Of a stretch of 64,000 bases of DNA, positions 17,634-26,338 are shown in pieces. The translations under genes were made by a program, and so were the position numbers. Position 1 is the first letter of the stretch; each line of letters opens with the position of its first letter. A model generated the notes under the pieces. That model saw nothing but the letters and a program-made list of their open reading frames with translations. It was not told where the DNA came from and searched no databases. The DNA is from Pseudomonas ceruminis (GTDB lineage: Bacteria; Pseudomonadota; Gammaproteobacteria; Pseudomonadales; Pseudomonadaceae). Location of the stretch: NCBI RefSeq assembly GCF_021602025.1, contig NZ_BQHW01000019.1, forward strand, positions 62,001 through 126,000, read 5' to 3'.

Positions 17634-18530
17634 CTACTGTCTGGGGAGGGTTTCAGCCAGCAGCAAACGTATCTCTTCGGCAAATAGCGAGGCATTGGAG
17701 GATAACGGTGAGGTGCTCAGGTGGAGCAGGCAAATATCGATAGTGGGCGCATTGATCACCTGGCGCACGACCACCGATGGGCTTTGCGTACTGATCGCAG
17801 AAAACTCGTCCACCAGCGCAACGCCTACACCTTCCTGAACCAGTGAGCAGGCGTTTTGAGGTGAGCCCACTTCAAGGTAGCTGGTGGGTGTTAGCCCGGC
17901 CTGCTGGAACGTGGTGTCGATGATCTTGCCCAGCGGACTTTCCACTCTGTAGCTGATCAGGTTTTCGTGGGTCAGGTCCGTCAGGGTGATAAAAGGTTTT
18001 TGCGAGAGTGGATTGACGTTAGGCAGCACGCACACCAGCTTTCGCGAGCCAATTGTATCGCAGGCAATATTGGGGTGGTCCGTGGGCAGAATGGTGACGG
18101 CCAGATCGCCATCGCCCGAGGTAATCCGATCAAGGATGTTGGCGAAGGGCAGCACGTGAAATGACACCGTTGCCTGCTGGTACTTCTTGGTGAAAGACGC
18201 AATCACTTTCGGGATAAACATCTGCCCAATGCTGGGACTGGACAGAATATTGATCATACCGTCATGACTGTTCGAAAGCTTGGCGGCCAGTGCATTGACC
18301 CGCTGAATATTGTCGTAGATTTTCTCTACTTCTTTAAACAGGCTTCGTGCCTCAGGTGTCGAATACAAGCGCCCCTTGACGCGCTCGAACAGCTTCAAAC
18401 CCATTCTCAATTCAGTGTGGGAGAGCAGCCTGCTCACTGCCGGCTGAGAAACAAAGAGCAGCTTGGAGGCGCCGCTGATTGAACCCGTAATCATGACCGC
18501 GCGAAAAATCTCTATTTGTCTCAGGTTCAT
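17634..18530 (-). CDS. LysR-family transcriptional regulator
   Basis: This 298-residue regulator has an N-terminal winged helix-turn-helix (MNLRQIEIFRAVMITGSISG, then SQPAVSRLLSHTE) and a substrate-binding domain from about residue 90. It is the last minus-strand gene of the catabolic block and probably its regulator; two matching inverted repeats at 31591-31613 and 23328-23350 are candidate operators with a T-N11-A core. The start at 18530 is where LysR similarity begins; the longer frame adds 20 unrelated residues. The effector is unknown. Confidence 0.9.
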   Translation of the reverse strand: MNLRQIEIFRAVMITGSISGASKLLFVSQPAVSRLLSHTELRMGLKLFERVKGRLYSTPEARSLFKEVEKIYDNIQRVNALAAKLSNSHDGMINILSSPSIGQMFIPKVIASFTKKYQQATVSFHVLPFANILDRITSGDGDLAVTILPTDHPNIACDTIGSRKLVCVLPNVNPLSQKPFITLTDLTHENLISYRVESPLGKIIDTTFQQAGLTPTSYLEVGSPQNACSLVQEGVGVALVDEFSAISTQSPSVVVRQVINAPTIDICLLHLSTSPLSSNASLFAEEIRLLLAETLPRQ

Positions 18531-18759
18531 GATAGCCACATGCAAGCAACCGAATGTACCTGGCGCAGCAATTATTGTTCCAGCCCTCAAGAATTCGAGC
18601 GCAGTGGCTCAATGAACCAGTGTTGAGCGTCTGGGCATAAAAGTCTGCACCAAAGGCGTGCCCTGTCACGTAGGAAGTCCATAAAGGGCACAACACTGGT
18701 GCTCGCTCAAAACGCCAATGGGCCAGTCCTTGGCACAACCTGATCCGAACAGGTAGTCC

Positions 18760-20007
18760 TTAGAGCAGCGAGATCGGATAATTGATAATCACTCGGGTTT
18801 CATTGAAGCTCGGATTGAAGCTCTTGTGGATCGTTCCGTGGCGCAACCCGATGGACAGATTTTTCGCAGAGCCCGACTGGAATACATAGTCGATGCCTTC
18901 GTCGTGGGACCACTCGCTGCCGTTATCGGTCGTCGCCGTTTTCACATTGGTGCCACTGATGTAGCGCGCCATCGCCGTCAGCCCCGGCACACCCAATGCT
19001 GCAAAGTTATAGTCATAGCGTACTTGCCAAGACTTTTCCTTGGCGTTGGTAGACGCGTTGGTAAGGCTGTCGTTGGCGACAATGCCACACGGGCAGGCAT
19101 CGGATAGCCGGAACCAAGCGTTATCACCGCTGATTTTCTGCAGGCCAAGGCGTAATGTATGTGGACCGTAGAGGAAGTCGAACATCCCCGATGCTGTCTG
19201 GTTGCTCAGGCTTCCTGCCTTGGCCGCCCCCGCATCCTCCCCCCACCAGTAACGCAAGGTAGAGCGAATTGCCAGTGCCTCAGAGAGACGATGCAAGTTG
19301 ATCAGCTCAATGTTCTTCTGATCATAGATGTCGGTAAGTTTGCCGTACCAGGCTGCCACGGACGTTTCGGTACCGGGAATCGCATATTCTGCCCCCCCGA
19401 AGGTGAAGTTGTTCGACGTCGCCGAAAAGCCATTGAGCTTCAGACGGTTCATGCTTGAGTCGTTCTTTGCAGCACTGCCGTAAATCTGCCCCGCGGTCAG
19501 CGTAAGGTTGGGAATCTCTCGCGACGACAGCAGTACGCCCTGATAGGTTTGCGGCATCGCACGGCCATCGTCTGCGATGATCAACGGGGTGCGCAGCATG
19601 AACTCCCCGCCCTTGAGTTCGGTAGCGGACACTTTCACTTTCGCAGCCAGGCCGATCCGGCCCAGATCTCGAGGCGGACCGTCCCCACGGTCCGCAGCGA
19701 TGACATCGCCCACCGTACCAGCGCCACCGTCAAGTTTCAGAATACCCTTGGCGAGTACATCCAGGCCAAAGCCAACCGTGCCTTCGGTAAACCCCGAGTC
19801 AAACTTGAAGATCAAGCCCTGGGCCCACTGTTTAGACCGATTCTGTGCAGTGGAGCCGAAGTAGTCCCTTTCCATGTACAGGTTACGAAAGTTGATGGAG
19901 GACGATGCGCCCTCCATAAAGCCTTCGTTGTTTTCTGCTGCATGGGACTGGAGAGAAGGTAAGGAAAGCACGCAAAGAGATGCCGTAGAAACCAGTAATT
20001 GTTTCAT
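18760..20007 (-). CDS. OprD-family outer-membrane porin
   Basis: This 415-residue protein has a signal peptide (MKQLLVSTASLCVLSLPSLQSHA) and then the OprD-type start EGFMEGASSSINFRNLYMERDYFG. Alternating beta-strand segments continue to the C-terminal FNETRVIINYPISLL. The family forms 18-stranded monomeric channels specific for amino acids, peptides or aromatic acids. It lies at the downstream end of the catabolic cluster with 73 bases before it, so it may have its own promoter. It would bring the cluster's substrate across the outer membrane. Confidence 0.9.
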   Translation of the reverse strand: MKQLLVSTASLCVLSLPSLQSHAAENNEGFMEGASSSINFRNLYMERDYFGSTAQNRSKQWAQGLIFKFDSGFTEGTVGFGLDVLAKGILKLDGGAGTVGDVIAADRGDGPPRDLGRIGLAAKVKVSATELKGGEFMLRTPLIIADDGRAMPQTYQGVLLSSREIPNLTLTAGQIYGSAAKNDSSMNRLKLNGFSATSNNFTFGGAEYAIPGTETSVAAWYGKLTDIYDQKNIELINLHRLSEALAIRSTLRYWWGEDAGAAKAGSLSNQTASGMFDFLYGPHTLRLGLQKISGDNAWFRLSDACPCGIVANDSLTNASTNAKEKSWQVRYDYNFAALGVPGLTAMARYISGTNVKTATTDNGSEWSHDEGIDYVFQSGSAKNLSIGLRHGTIHKSFNPSFNETRVIINYPISLL

Positions 20008-20080
20008 TGTGAATCCCGAAATAATTTAAGTACTGGCAGCGCGAATCAGTGGGTTCTTATTATTTTAACAACCGGTAATT

Positions 20081-21529
20081 TCAAACGAGCTTCTTGATTA
20101 AGCGAGTGCGAGGTGAGTCCGCGGCCAAGGTCATGTCTCGCAGATCAGGAGTGGCCCTTTTAATGAAGCACCCGGACCCTCTGCCTACGTGCAACGAACC
20201 CGCATCCACCACAAGGCGGCCGCGGCTGATCACCACCTCAGGCCAACCGATTATTTCCTTACCTTCGTACGGTGTATAACCCGCCTGATCATGCAACTGA
20301 GCATGAGTGATGGTGGTTTTGCGGTGCGGATTCCACACCACAATGTCGGCATCGGCGCCCACCACCAAATCCCCTTTTTGCGGATACAGGCCATACATTT
20401 TTGCGGGGTTGGTGGATGACAGCTGAATAAACCGCTCTATCGACATCCGCCCTTTCAATACACCCTCGGAAAACAGCAAAGGCAGGCGCAGTTCGATGCC
20501 AGGAACACCATTGGCCATTTGCTTGAAGGTGGTTTTTTCGCCGTAAGGCAACTTCCCTGTCTGATCGAACCGGTAAGGTGCGTGGTCCGATGAGTAGATA
20601 GACAACGTGTCATCGAGTAAGCCTTGCCAGATCGCCTCCTGCGAAGCGATGTCACGCGGCGGTGGACTGCAGCAGTATTTCGCCCCCTCGACACCCTCGA
20701 TATCGATATCGTCGCCAGTGAGAAACAGGTACTGGGGGCAGCTTTCGGCATACACCGCGATGCCCTTGAGCCGGGCGTTCCGAAGCAGCTCGACGGTCTG
20801 AGCGCCCGAGACATGGACAATCAGCACGGGGACATTGAGCACGCTGGCAAGCATCAAGGCGCGATGAGTCGCCTCGGTTTCGGCGATAGGGTCATGTGCC
20901 ACAGCATGAAATCTGGGTGCAACGTGCCCGTTATCGATCAGCCGATGGGCAAGCCAGTTGATGATGTCGTTGTTCTCCGCGTGCAACATGATCAACGCGT
21001 TGTTCTGCTGCGCCACATACAACACATCAAGGATCTGGTAATCGGTGAGTTTCATGGCCTCGTAGGTCATGAATACCTTGAACGAGGTGATCCCCCGGGC
21101 GATGACCTCGCGCAAATGGGCGCCCAACGTTGCCTCATCCGGGTTGGTGAGGATCACGTGGAACCCGAAATCGATCACCGATTTGCTGGCCGCGCGCTGA
21201 TAGTAGTCATCCACCACCTCGAGCAGGCTCTGCCCCCGGTGCTGCGCGGCAAACGGGATGATGGTCGTGGTGCCACCAAACGCGGCAGACACCGAAGCGC
21301 TGTAAAAGTCGTCCGCCGTCATCACTCCCATTCCGGAGAGTTGTTCGACATGGCAATGGCTGTCGACGCCGCCAGGCAACACCCACTGGCCTTGGGCGTC
21401 GATATCCTGGGTACCCCTTGGAAGCGCCGCAGCGATGGCGGCAATCTTTCCGTCTTTGACCCCGATGTCTGCATAGAACGTTTCCACCGAGGTCGATACC
21501 CGGCCATTGCGAATCGTCAAATCAAACAT
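20081..21529 (-). CDS. Dihydropyrimidinase / D-hydantoinase-type cyclic amidohydrolase
   Basis: This 482-residue amidohydrolase opens cyclic ureides or imides. All binuclear zinc ligands are visible: His58 and His60 (DSHCH), Lys151 for carboxylation (GITSFKVFM), His183 (HAEN), His239 (VHVSGA) and Asp315 (SSDHAPY). Together with the intact length this indicates an active enzyme. The substrate may be dihydrouracil, a 5-substituted hydantoin or another cyclic amide. The SDR gene ends 15 bases upstream, which supports co-transcription with the SDR and lyase genes. Confidence 0.92.
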   Translation of the reverse strand: MFDLTIRNGRVSTSVETFYADIGVKDGKIAAIAAALPRGTQDIDAQGQWVLPGGVDSHCHVEQLSGMGVMTADDFYSASVSAAFGGTTTIIPFAAQHRGQSLLEVVDDYYQRAASKSVIDFGFHVILTNPDEATLGAHLREVIARGITSFKVFMTYEAMKLTDYQILDVLYVAQQNNALIMLHAENNDIINWLAHRLIDNGHVAPRFHAVAHDPIAETEATHRALMLASVLNVPVLIVHVSGAQTVELLRNARLKGIAVYAESCPQYLFLTGDDIDIEGVEGAKYCCSPPPRDIASQEAIWQGLLDDTLSIYSSDHAPYRFDQTGKLPYGEKTTFKQMANGVPGIELRLPLLFSEGVLKGRMSIERFIQLSSTNPAKMYGLYPQKGDLVVGADADIVVWNPHRKTTITHAQLHDQAGYTPYEGKEIIGWPEVVISRGRLVVDAGSLHVGRGSGCFIKRATPDLRDMTLAADSPRTRLIKKLV

Positions 21530-21544
21530 ACCGACACCTCGACT

Positions 21545-22324
21545 TCAGAAAATGCCTGGATAAACCCCACCGTCGATAACGATGTTTTGTCCGGTGATGT
21601 AACTTGCCTGTTCACTGCACAAGAACGCACACAAGCTACCAAACTCGCTTGGTCTGCCGAAACGCAACGAAGGGTTGGCGACACGGCGAAGCTGCATGGC
21701 CGAGTCCAGTGAGATGTTCTTTTGAACCGCTAGCGCCGCCACTGTTTTCTGCAGTCGTTCCGTCTCGAATGGGCCAGGCAGCAGGTTATTGATGGTCACA
21801 TTGTGCTGCGCCACGCTACGGGCCAACCCCGCCATGAAGCCCGTGAGGCCGGCACGCGCGCCATTGGACAACCCGAGGACATCAACGGGAGCCTTGAGGG
21901 CTGCGGAGGTAATGTTGATGATCCTGCCGAACTTCCGTTCGCACATGCCATCGACGATGTTTCGCACCAGTTCTATGGGCGAAAGCATGTTGGCATCGAG
22001 TGCTGCCATCCACTGCTCACGTCGCCACTCTCTGAAACTCCCCGTAGGCGGGCCACCTGCGTTGGTCACCAGGATATCCGGGGCATCACACGCAGCCATG
22101 ACCGCATCGATGCCACGCTCGGTTGCGATATCGGCACACACAGGCGTAACGGTCACGCCTGTAGTGCTTCTGATCTCTTCTGCGGTCGACATCAGCGCCT
22201 GTTCACCCCGGGCTACGATCACAACGTCGACGCCCTCGCCTGCCAGCGCCAACGCACAGGCTTTACCCAGGCCCTTGCTTGACGCGCACACCAAGGCCGT
22301 TTTGCCACTAATTCCCAGCTGCAT
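21545..22324 (-). CDS. SDR-family protein with altered active site
   Basis: This 259-residue Rossmann-fold protein has a cofactor motif CASSKGLGKA (residues 13-22), TNAGG (88-92) and the Ser region INITSAAL (136-143). The catalytic YxxxK of classical SDRs is replaced by SNGAR (Ser153 to Arg157 within LGLSNGARAG). This pattern is seen in a divergent SDR subgroup annotated as beta-ketoacyl-ACP-reductase-like. Oxidoreductase activity by the usual Tyr/Lys mechanism is therefore not supported. It lies between the lyase and hydantoinase genes with short gaps (11 and 15 bases). Confidence 0.88.
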   Translation of the reverse strand: MQLGISGKTALVCASSKGLGKACALALAGEGVDVVIVARGEQALMSTAEEIRSTTGVTVTPVCADIATERGIDAVMAACDAPDILVTNAGGPPTGSFREWRREQWMAALDANMLSPIELVRNIVDGMCERKFGRIINITSAALKAPVDVLGLSNGARAGLTGFMAGLARSVAQHNVTINNLLPGPFETERLQKTVAALAVQKNISLDSAMQLRRVANPSLRFGRPSEFGSLCAFLCSEQASYITGQNIVIDGGVYPGIF

Positions 22325-22335
22325 GACGCGCCCCC

Positions 22336-23247
22336 TTAATCGATGTGAAAAACACCCGGTTGATTGAGATCCAATCCGACACGAGCAATCACACTTTCCA
22401 GTTCCTGGATCGAATACGGGTCTATTTGCATCCCCGGAGCCCGGACAAACGCGGAAGACAACAGGCCTCGTTTGAAGTAGGTGTACTTGCGCAGCGCCAG
22501 CCCCAACTTCGGCTGAAACTCATAACGTATCAATGGGCAATAGCGATCGAACACACGCTCCGCGGCGGCAATGTCGCCGGCGGTATAGTGCTGGTAGATA
22601 CTCACGAGGATTTCCGGAAACGCGAAACCGGTCATCGTACCGACAGCACCGCGCTTGAGCTCTTCCAGGAAATAAACGCCACCCAGCCCACCAAACACAT
22701 CGCATTGATGACCCGAACGTTGCAGAATTTCGGTGATCTTGGGGCCGACCGGCGGCTCTTCCATCTTGATCAATTTAACGATCTTTTCGAGCGCCAGCCG
22801 CGCAACCACCGCCGGGGAAATTTCGGTACCGAACGAGTCCGGAAAGTCATGGATCACCACGGGAATGGTGATTGATTCGGCCACTGACTTATAGAACGAA
22901 AACTGCCCTTGATCGTTCACACCATCCAGCGGTGCCACAAACACCGCCGACGCACCCAGCGCTTCAGCTTCGCGGGCCTGCTCGATGGCGCCACGGATAC
23001 CTAATGCCCTGACACCCACCCAGACCGGTACGCGCTGATCGGCACGTTGAACGAATCGTTCGATGATGAGGTGCCGTTCCACACTGGATAACTTGTGTTG
23101 TTCGCCCAGAAAACCTAATACCGCCAAACCGCTGATCTTCGCCTTGATCTGGAAATCGACTAACCGATCAATACTTTCGACATCAACTTCACCGTCTTCA
23201 AAAAACGGTGTCGGGCAGATAGTCAAAACACCCCGCATCGGTTTCAT
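22336..23247 (-). CDS. Dihydrodipicolinate synthase (DapA/NAL) family lyase
   Basis: This 303-residue class I aldolase-fold protein shows the substrate carboxylate loop GFLGEQHKLS (equivalent to GTTGE) and a Lys at residue 161 (IKMEE) in the place of the Schiff-base lysine of DapA. The tyrosine expected near residue 133 is His133 (VIHDFPDS), so it is not a housekeeping DapA. Likely chemistry is retro-aldol cleavage, decarboxylation or dehydration of a keto-acid intermediate; the exact step is unknown. A 108-base gap with a candidate operator precedes it. Confidence 0.88.
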   Translation of the reverse strand: MKPMRGVLTICPTPFFEDGEVDVESIDRLVDFQIKAKISGLAVLGFLGEQHKLSSVERHLIIERFVQRADQRVPVWVGVRALGIRGAIEQAREAEALGASAVFVAPLDGVNDQGQFSFYKSVAESITIPVVIHDFPDSFGTEISPAVVARLALEKIVKLIKMEEPPVGPKITEILQRSGHQCDVFGGLGGVYFLEELKRGAVGTMTGFAFPEILVSIYQHYTAGDIAAAERVFDRYCPLIRYEFQPKLGLALRKYTYFKRGLLSSAFVRAPGMQIDPYSIQELESVIARVGLDLNQPGVFHID

Positions 23248-23327
23248 TAATTATTTCCCTGTCCATTGAAGTGTCATTCAATATTAAAAGAGGCGTTTAG
23301 AGCCGTCGAATAGAGAAACGATGTACG

Positions 23328-23350
23328 CCCTTAACACAATGTTAACGGCT
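23328..23350. promoter_or_regulatory. Inverted-repeat operator B of the catabolic cluster
   Basis: CCCTTAACACAATGTTAACG and the following GCT repeat almost exactly the sequence at 31591-31613 (20 of 23 positions). It has a TTAAC-N5-GTTAA dyad with a T-N11-A core and lies 81 bases upstream of the DHDPS-family gene. The candidate regulator is the cluster's LysR protein. Confidence 0.55.
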
Positions 23351-23355
23351 GACAA

Positions 23356-24012
23356 TTACATGCCTGGCTGCAGTAGCCCCTGCAACTTTTCTATCGCACA
23401 GGGCAAGGGCTGTACGATGTGACAATCAACGTCCAGCACCAAGTTGTCCGCAATACTGGCCAACGGGCCGCCAGCAATAATGAGGGTACTGACGTTGCCG
23501 CCGCTCAAGGCACGGTTTGCAGCGATGGCTATATCTTCTGATAACGGACGGACACCGGGTGTATGGGGGATGGGGTTATCAGCGGTGTAATAAATCCCGG
23601 CAAACAAAGACCGTCCCCCCTCGCGGACTACCTGCTCCGCTGTACTGCGTGACAGTTGCGGTGTGATCGACACAACCGCGAACGGTCTGCCCTGTGCGGT
23701 AGCCGCCTGAATCGCCGACTCTCCGATTCCAACGACAGGTACCGCCAGGGATGACCGCAACGCATCCAACCCAGGGTCGCCAAAGGCGGCAACGATCACC
23801 GCATCGAACCCCTCGAACTCGCGCTCTGCAGCGCGCATCAGGATCTCCTGGCGCGCGTCCTCCAGCAGTTCGGGCGTGTTGATTACGGCCGCACTGTTAC
23901 TGAGGGTGATCCCCGTAATGTACCAGTGCGCAGGGGCGTACTTGCCAGCGATCGACAGCATCATCCGAGTGGTCTCTTCGCTGGTGTTCGGGTTAATCAG
24001 CAAAATCTTCAT
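23356..24012 (-). CDS. Asp/Glu/hydantoin racemase family protein lacking both catalytic Cys
   Basis: This 218-residue protein has the HyuE/allantoin-racemase fold (MKILLINPNTSEETT, AAFGDPGLD, PVVGIGESA). Known hydantoin racemases use two cysteines, near residues 76 and 181. Here residue 76 is Ala (VIVAAFGDPG) and 181 is Gly (LIIAGGPLAS); the only Cys is at 197. Classical two-base racemisation is therefore unlikely, and an isomerase, lyase or binding role is possible. The ATG at 24012 was chosen because similarity begins there; the stop of the amidase gene lies 19 bases upstream. Confidence 0.88.
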   Translation of the reverse strand: MKILLINPNTSEETTRMMLSIAGKYAPAHWYITGITLSNSAAVINTPELLEDARQEILMRAAEREFEGFDAVIVAAFGDPGLDALRSSLAVPVVGIGESAIQAATAQGRPFAVVSITPQLSRSTAEQVVREGGRSLFAGIYYTADNPIPHTPGVRPLSEDIAIAANRALSGGNVSTLIIAGGPLASIADNLVLDVDCHIVQPLPCAIEKLQGLLQPGM

Positions 24013-24031
24013 CGTGCCAACGCCCCTGCGT

Positions 24032-25441
24032 TCACTCGCCCAGCTCTGGCCACTGGCGGGTGTAAGGCACTGCGGCCTCGTACTGATGCGCAAGATCGAG
24101 CAACACATCATCAGCACCGAAATCGGCGACCAACTGGAAACCGACAGGCATCCCTTCCTTGGTAAAGCCCGCAGGCAAAGCGACGGCAGGATGACTGCAG
24201 GCGTTTACCCAGTTGGTAAACACTGCATGGCCACGCGGCCCCACAGGCTGGTTATCGATGGTTTCGGGGAAACCCTTGTCCTTGGCCCAGGGATTGGCAG
24301 CCGAGGTGGGTGTCATGATGATGTCGTAGTCCTCAAAACGCTCACCCACCGTGCTGCGGAACGTGTAGAGCAGTTCGATCACTTCCTGATAATCGGCCCC
24401 CGTCAACCTGAACCCGTCTGCGGCACGAGCCACATAGTCAGCGGTCACCCACTCATCGAACTTCGGCGCCTGTTTGGCGATCAGTGACATGCACACGTTG
24501 CCGATCTTGGCCCAATTGTCAGTCACCGGCGTGATATCGAAAGGCAGATCGCCGATCACCACCTCATGGCCAAGCTTCGCCAGTTGATCAGCCGCCTGCT
24601 GGCATAGGTCGACGATCTGCGGATCGACAGGGGCGCCTTTCAAACGCTCGACAAACAGGATTCTCAATGGCGAAGGGGCTAACGAAGTGGCCGACATCTT
24701 CTGGAATCCGCGGGAGCGTTGATCCCGGCGATGCGCGCCAGCGATCACCGACATCATGATACGTACGTCATCGACGGTCCTGCCGATCGGCCCGACCACT
24801 TCGCAGTCATACAGCACAGAGGTGAACCCATCCGCGCGCGGGATACGTGACAAGGTGGGCTTGAGCCCTACCAGATTGGTGTAACCGGCCGGACGGCGAA
24901 TGGAGCCACCGCCATCGGTGCCCAGGGACAATGGCACCATCCCCGAGGCAACCGCAGCAACCGAGCCCCCACTGGAGCCACCAGTGGTCAAGGCGGGGTT
25001 CCATGGGTTTGCGGTAGCCCCGTACACCGGGTTGTAGGTCGAGCCACGGCTGGCAAACTCCGGCAAATTGGTCTTGCCCATGATGACCGCACCGCCCGCC
25101 TTGAGCAGAGCAATCGGCAGTTCGTCATTTTCGGCAATACGGTCTTTGAACAATGGCGAACCGAACACGAAGGGCATGCCTTCCACGTAAATATTGTCTT
25201 TGATCGCTACCGGAATGCCTTCTAGCAAACTGCGTGGCGTGCCCGCCTTGAATAGCGCGTCAGACTGGCGAGCCGCCTCCAGTGCGCTGGCGCGCGCAAT
25301 GTGAGTAAAGGCATTCAAGGTCGGTTGCAGGCGATCGATACGGTCGAGCAGATACTCGGTCACTGCCACTGCGCTCAACGCGCCATCGCGCATGCGTTGC
25401 CCCAATTCCCGAACGGACATCTGGTGTATGGGTGTGCTCAT
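24032..25441 (-). CDS. Amidase (amidase-signature family)
   Basis: This 469-residue amidase-signature enzyme has the full Ser-cisSer-Lys triad: Lys81 (VAIKDN), cis-Ser156 (TTGGSSGGS) and nucleophile Ser180 (DGGGSIRRPA). The 24-residue spacing between the serines is the same as in characterised members. It hydrolyses amide bonds to acid and ammonia and could act on the N-carbamoyl or amide product of the hydantoinase step. The ATG at 25441 has GAGG upstream and follows the permease gene by 23 bases. GatA identity is unlikely because no GatB or GatC is nearby. Confidence 0.92.
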   Translation of the reverse strand: MSTPIHQMSVRELGQRMRDGALSAVAVTEYLLDRIDRLQPTLNAFTHIARASALEAARQSDALFKAGTPRSLLEGIPVAIKDNIYVEGMPFVFGSPLFKDRIAENDELPIALLKAGGAVIMGKTNLPEFASRGSTYNPVYGATANPWNPALTTGGSSGGSVAAVASGMVPLSLGTDGGGSIRRPAGYTNLVGLKPTLSRIPRADGFTSVLYDCEVVGPIGRTVDDVRIMMSVIAGAHRRDQRSRGFQKMSATSLAPSPLRILFVERLKGAPVDPQIVDLCQQAADQLAKLGHEVVIGDLPFDITPVTDNWAKIGNVCMSLIAKQAPKFDEWVTADYVARAADGFRLTGADYQEVIELLYTFRSTVGERFEDYDIIMTPTSAANPWAKDKGFPETIDNQPVGPRGHAVFTNWVNACSHPAVALPAGFTKEGMPVGFQLVADFGADDVLLDLAHQYEAAVPYTRQWPELGE

Positions 25442-25464
25442 TTCAGCCTCGGCGGTTAGTCGTT

Positions 25465-26337
25465 TCAAAATTTGGTGGCAAGCGCGTTCTTCAAGTGCTC
25501 GCCCATGATGGTGATGCTCATGATCAATAGAAAAATGGCGGTACCGGGAATGGTCACCAGCCACGGCTGAAAGAAGATCAGGTCTTTCGCCTCAGCGATC
25601 ATCAGGCCCCAGGAAGCATCGGGCGGTTTGATGCCCATGCCGAGGAAGCTGAACGCCGCTTCCAGCATGATCGCGTGGGCCATCTCCAGCGTGCCGACCA
25701 CCAGCAATGGGCCAACCAGGTTCGGCAGGATTTCGGAGCACATGATCCGCAGGTGTGAGTAGCCGGTGGCCTTGGCCGCCAGCACGAATTCGGCACTTTG
25801 CAGACGCAACGTCATGGCGCGGGTGACCACCAGAAAATGGTCCCAGAGGAACAGCGACATGATCGTGATGATCAGCGCCAGTGAGTTGCCTACCAGGCCC
25901 ACGATAGCCATGGTGGCAAGCATGATGGGCATGCTCAGACGCACATTGAGCAGGTACATCACCACCAAGTCGATCTTGCCGCCGAAATACCCGCCGACAA
26001 GGCCCAAGGCGATCCCAATGGCACCGGACAGCAAGACCGTAATGAAGCCGATGATCAGCGAGTAGCGAGCGCCGTAGATCAACCGACTCAGGAAATCGCG
26101 CCCCAGGTGATCGGTGCCCAAGGGGTGGGTCCAGGTCGCGAACGGTTGAATCAGCCGCTCGGACATGGATTGCTCATAAGGCGAATGACTGACGATCCAG
26201 GGTGCAAACACCGCGCATAGCACCACCGTCAACATGATCAGCAGCGCAATCTTGATTGCCAGGCCATTGGGTTTGAATGGCAAATTGAATCGCAGGCCTT
26301 TTCCAGGCGCACGGGGCTCGGTCAATACTGGCGTCAT
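25465..26337 (-). CDS. ABC transporter permease (DppC-like)
   Basis: This 290-residue inner-membrane permease has about six spans and the BPD_transp EAA loop (near residues 200-220, with ATGYSHLRIMCSEILPNL). The N-terminal OppC-type segment (NGLAIKIALLIMLTVVLCAVFAPWIV) supports a dipeptide/oligopeptide/nickel-type importer. It starts one base after the DppB-like stop codon, which indicates tight coupling. It is part of the five-gene transporter at 25.5-30.7 kb. Confidence 0.92.
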   Translation of the reverse strand: MTPVLTEPRAPGKGLRFNLPFKPNGLAIKIALLIMLTVVLCAVFAPWIVSHSPYEQSMSERLIQPFATWTHPLGTDHLGRDFLSRLIYGARYSLIIGFITVLLSGAIGIALGLVGGYFGGKIDLVVMYLLNVRLSMPIMLATMAIVGLVGNSLALIITIMSLFLWDHFLVVTRAMTLRLQSAEFVLAAKATGYSHLRIMCSEILPNLVGPLLVVGTLEMAHAIMLEAAFSFLGMGIKPPDASWGLMIAEAKDLIFFQPWLVTIPGTAIFLLIMSITIMGEHLKNALATKF

Positions 26338-26338
26338 C

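Noticed and set aside
20624-21712. A 362-codon plus-strand frame opposite the hydantoinase gene
   Set aside because: It overlaps the complete metal-ligand set of the hydantoinase on the other strand and has no domain or ribosome-binding site of its own.
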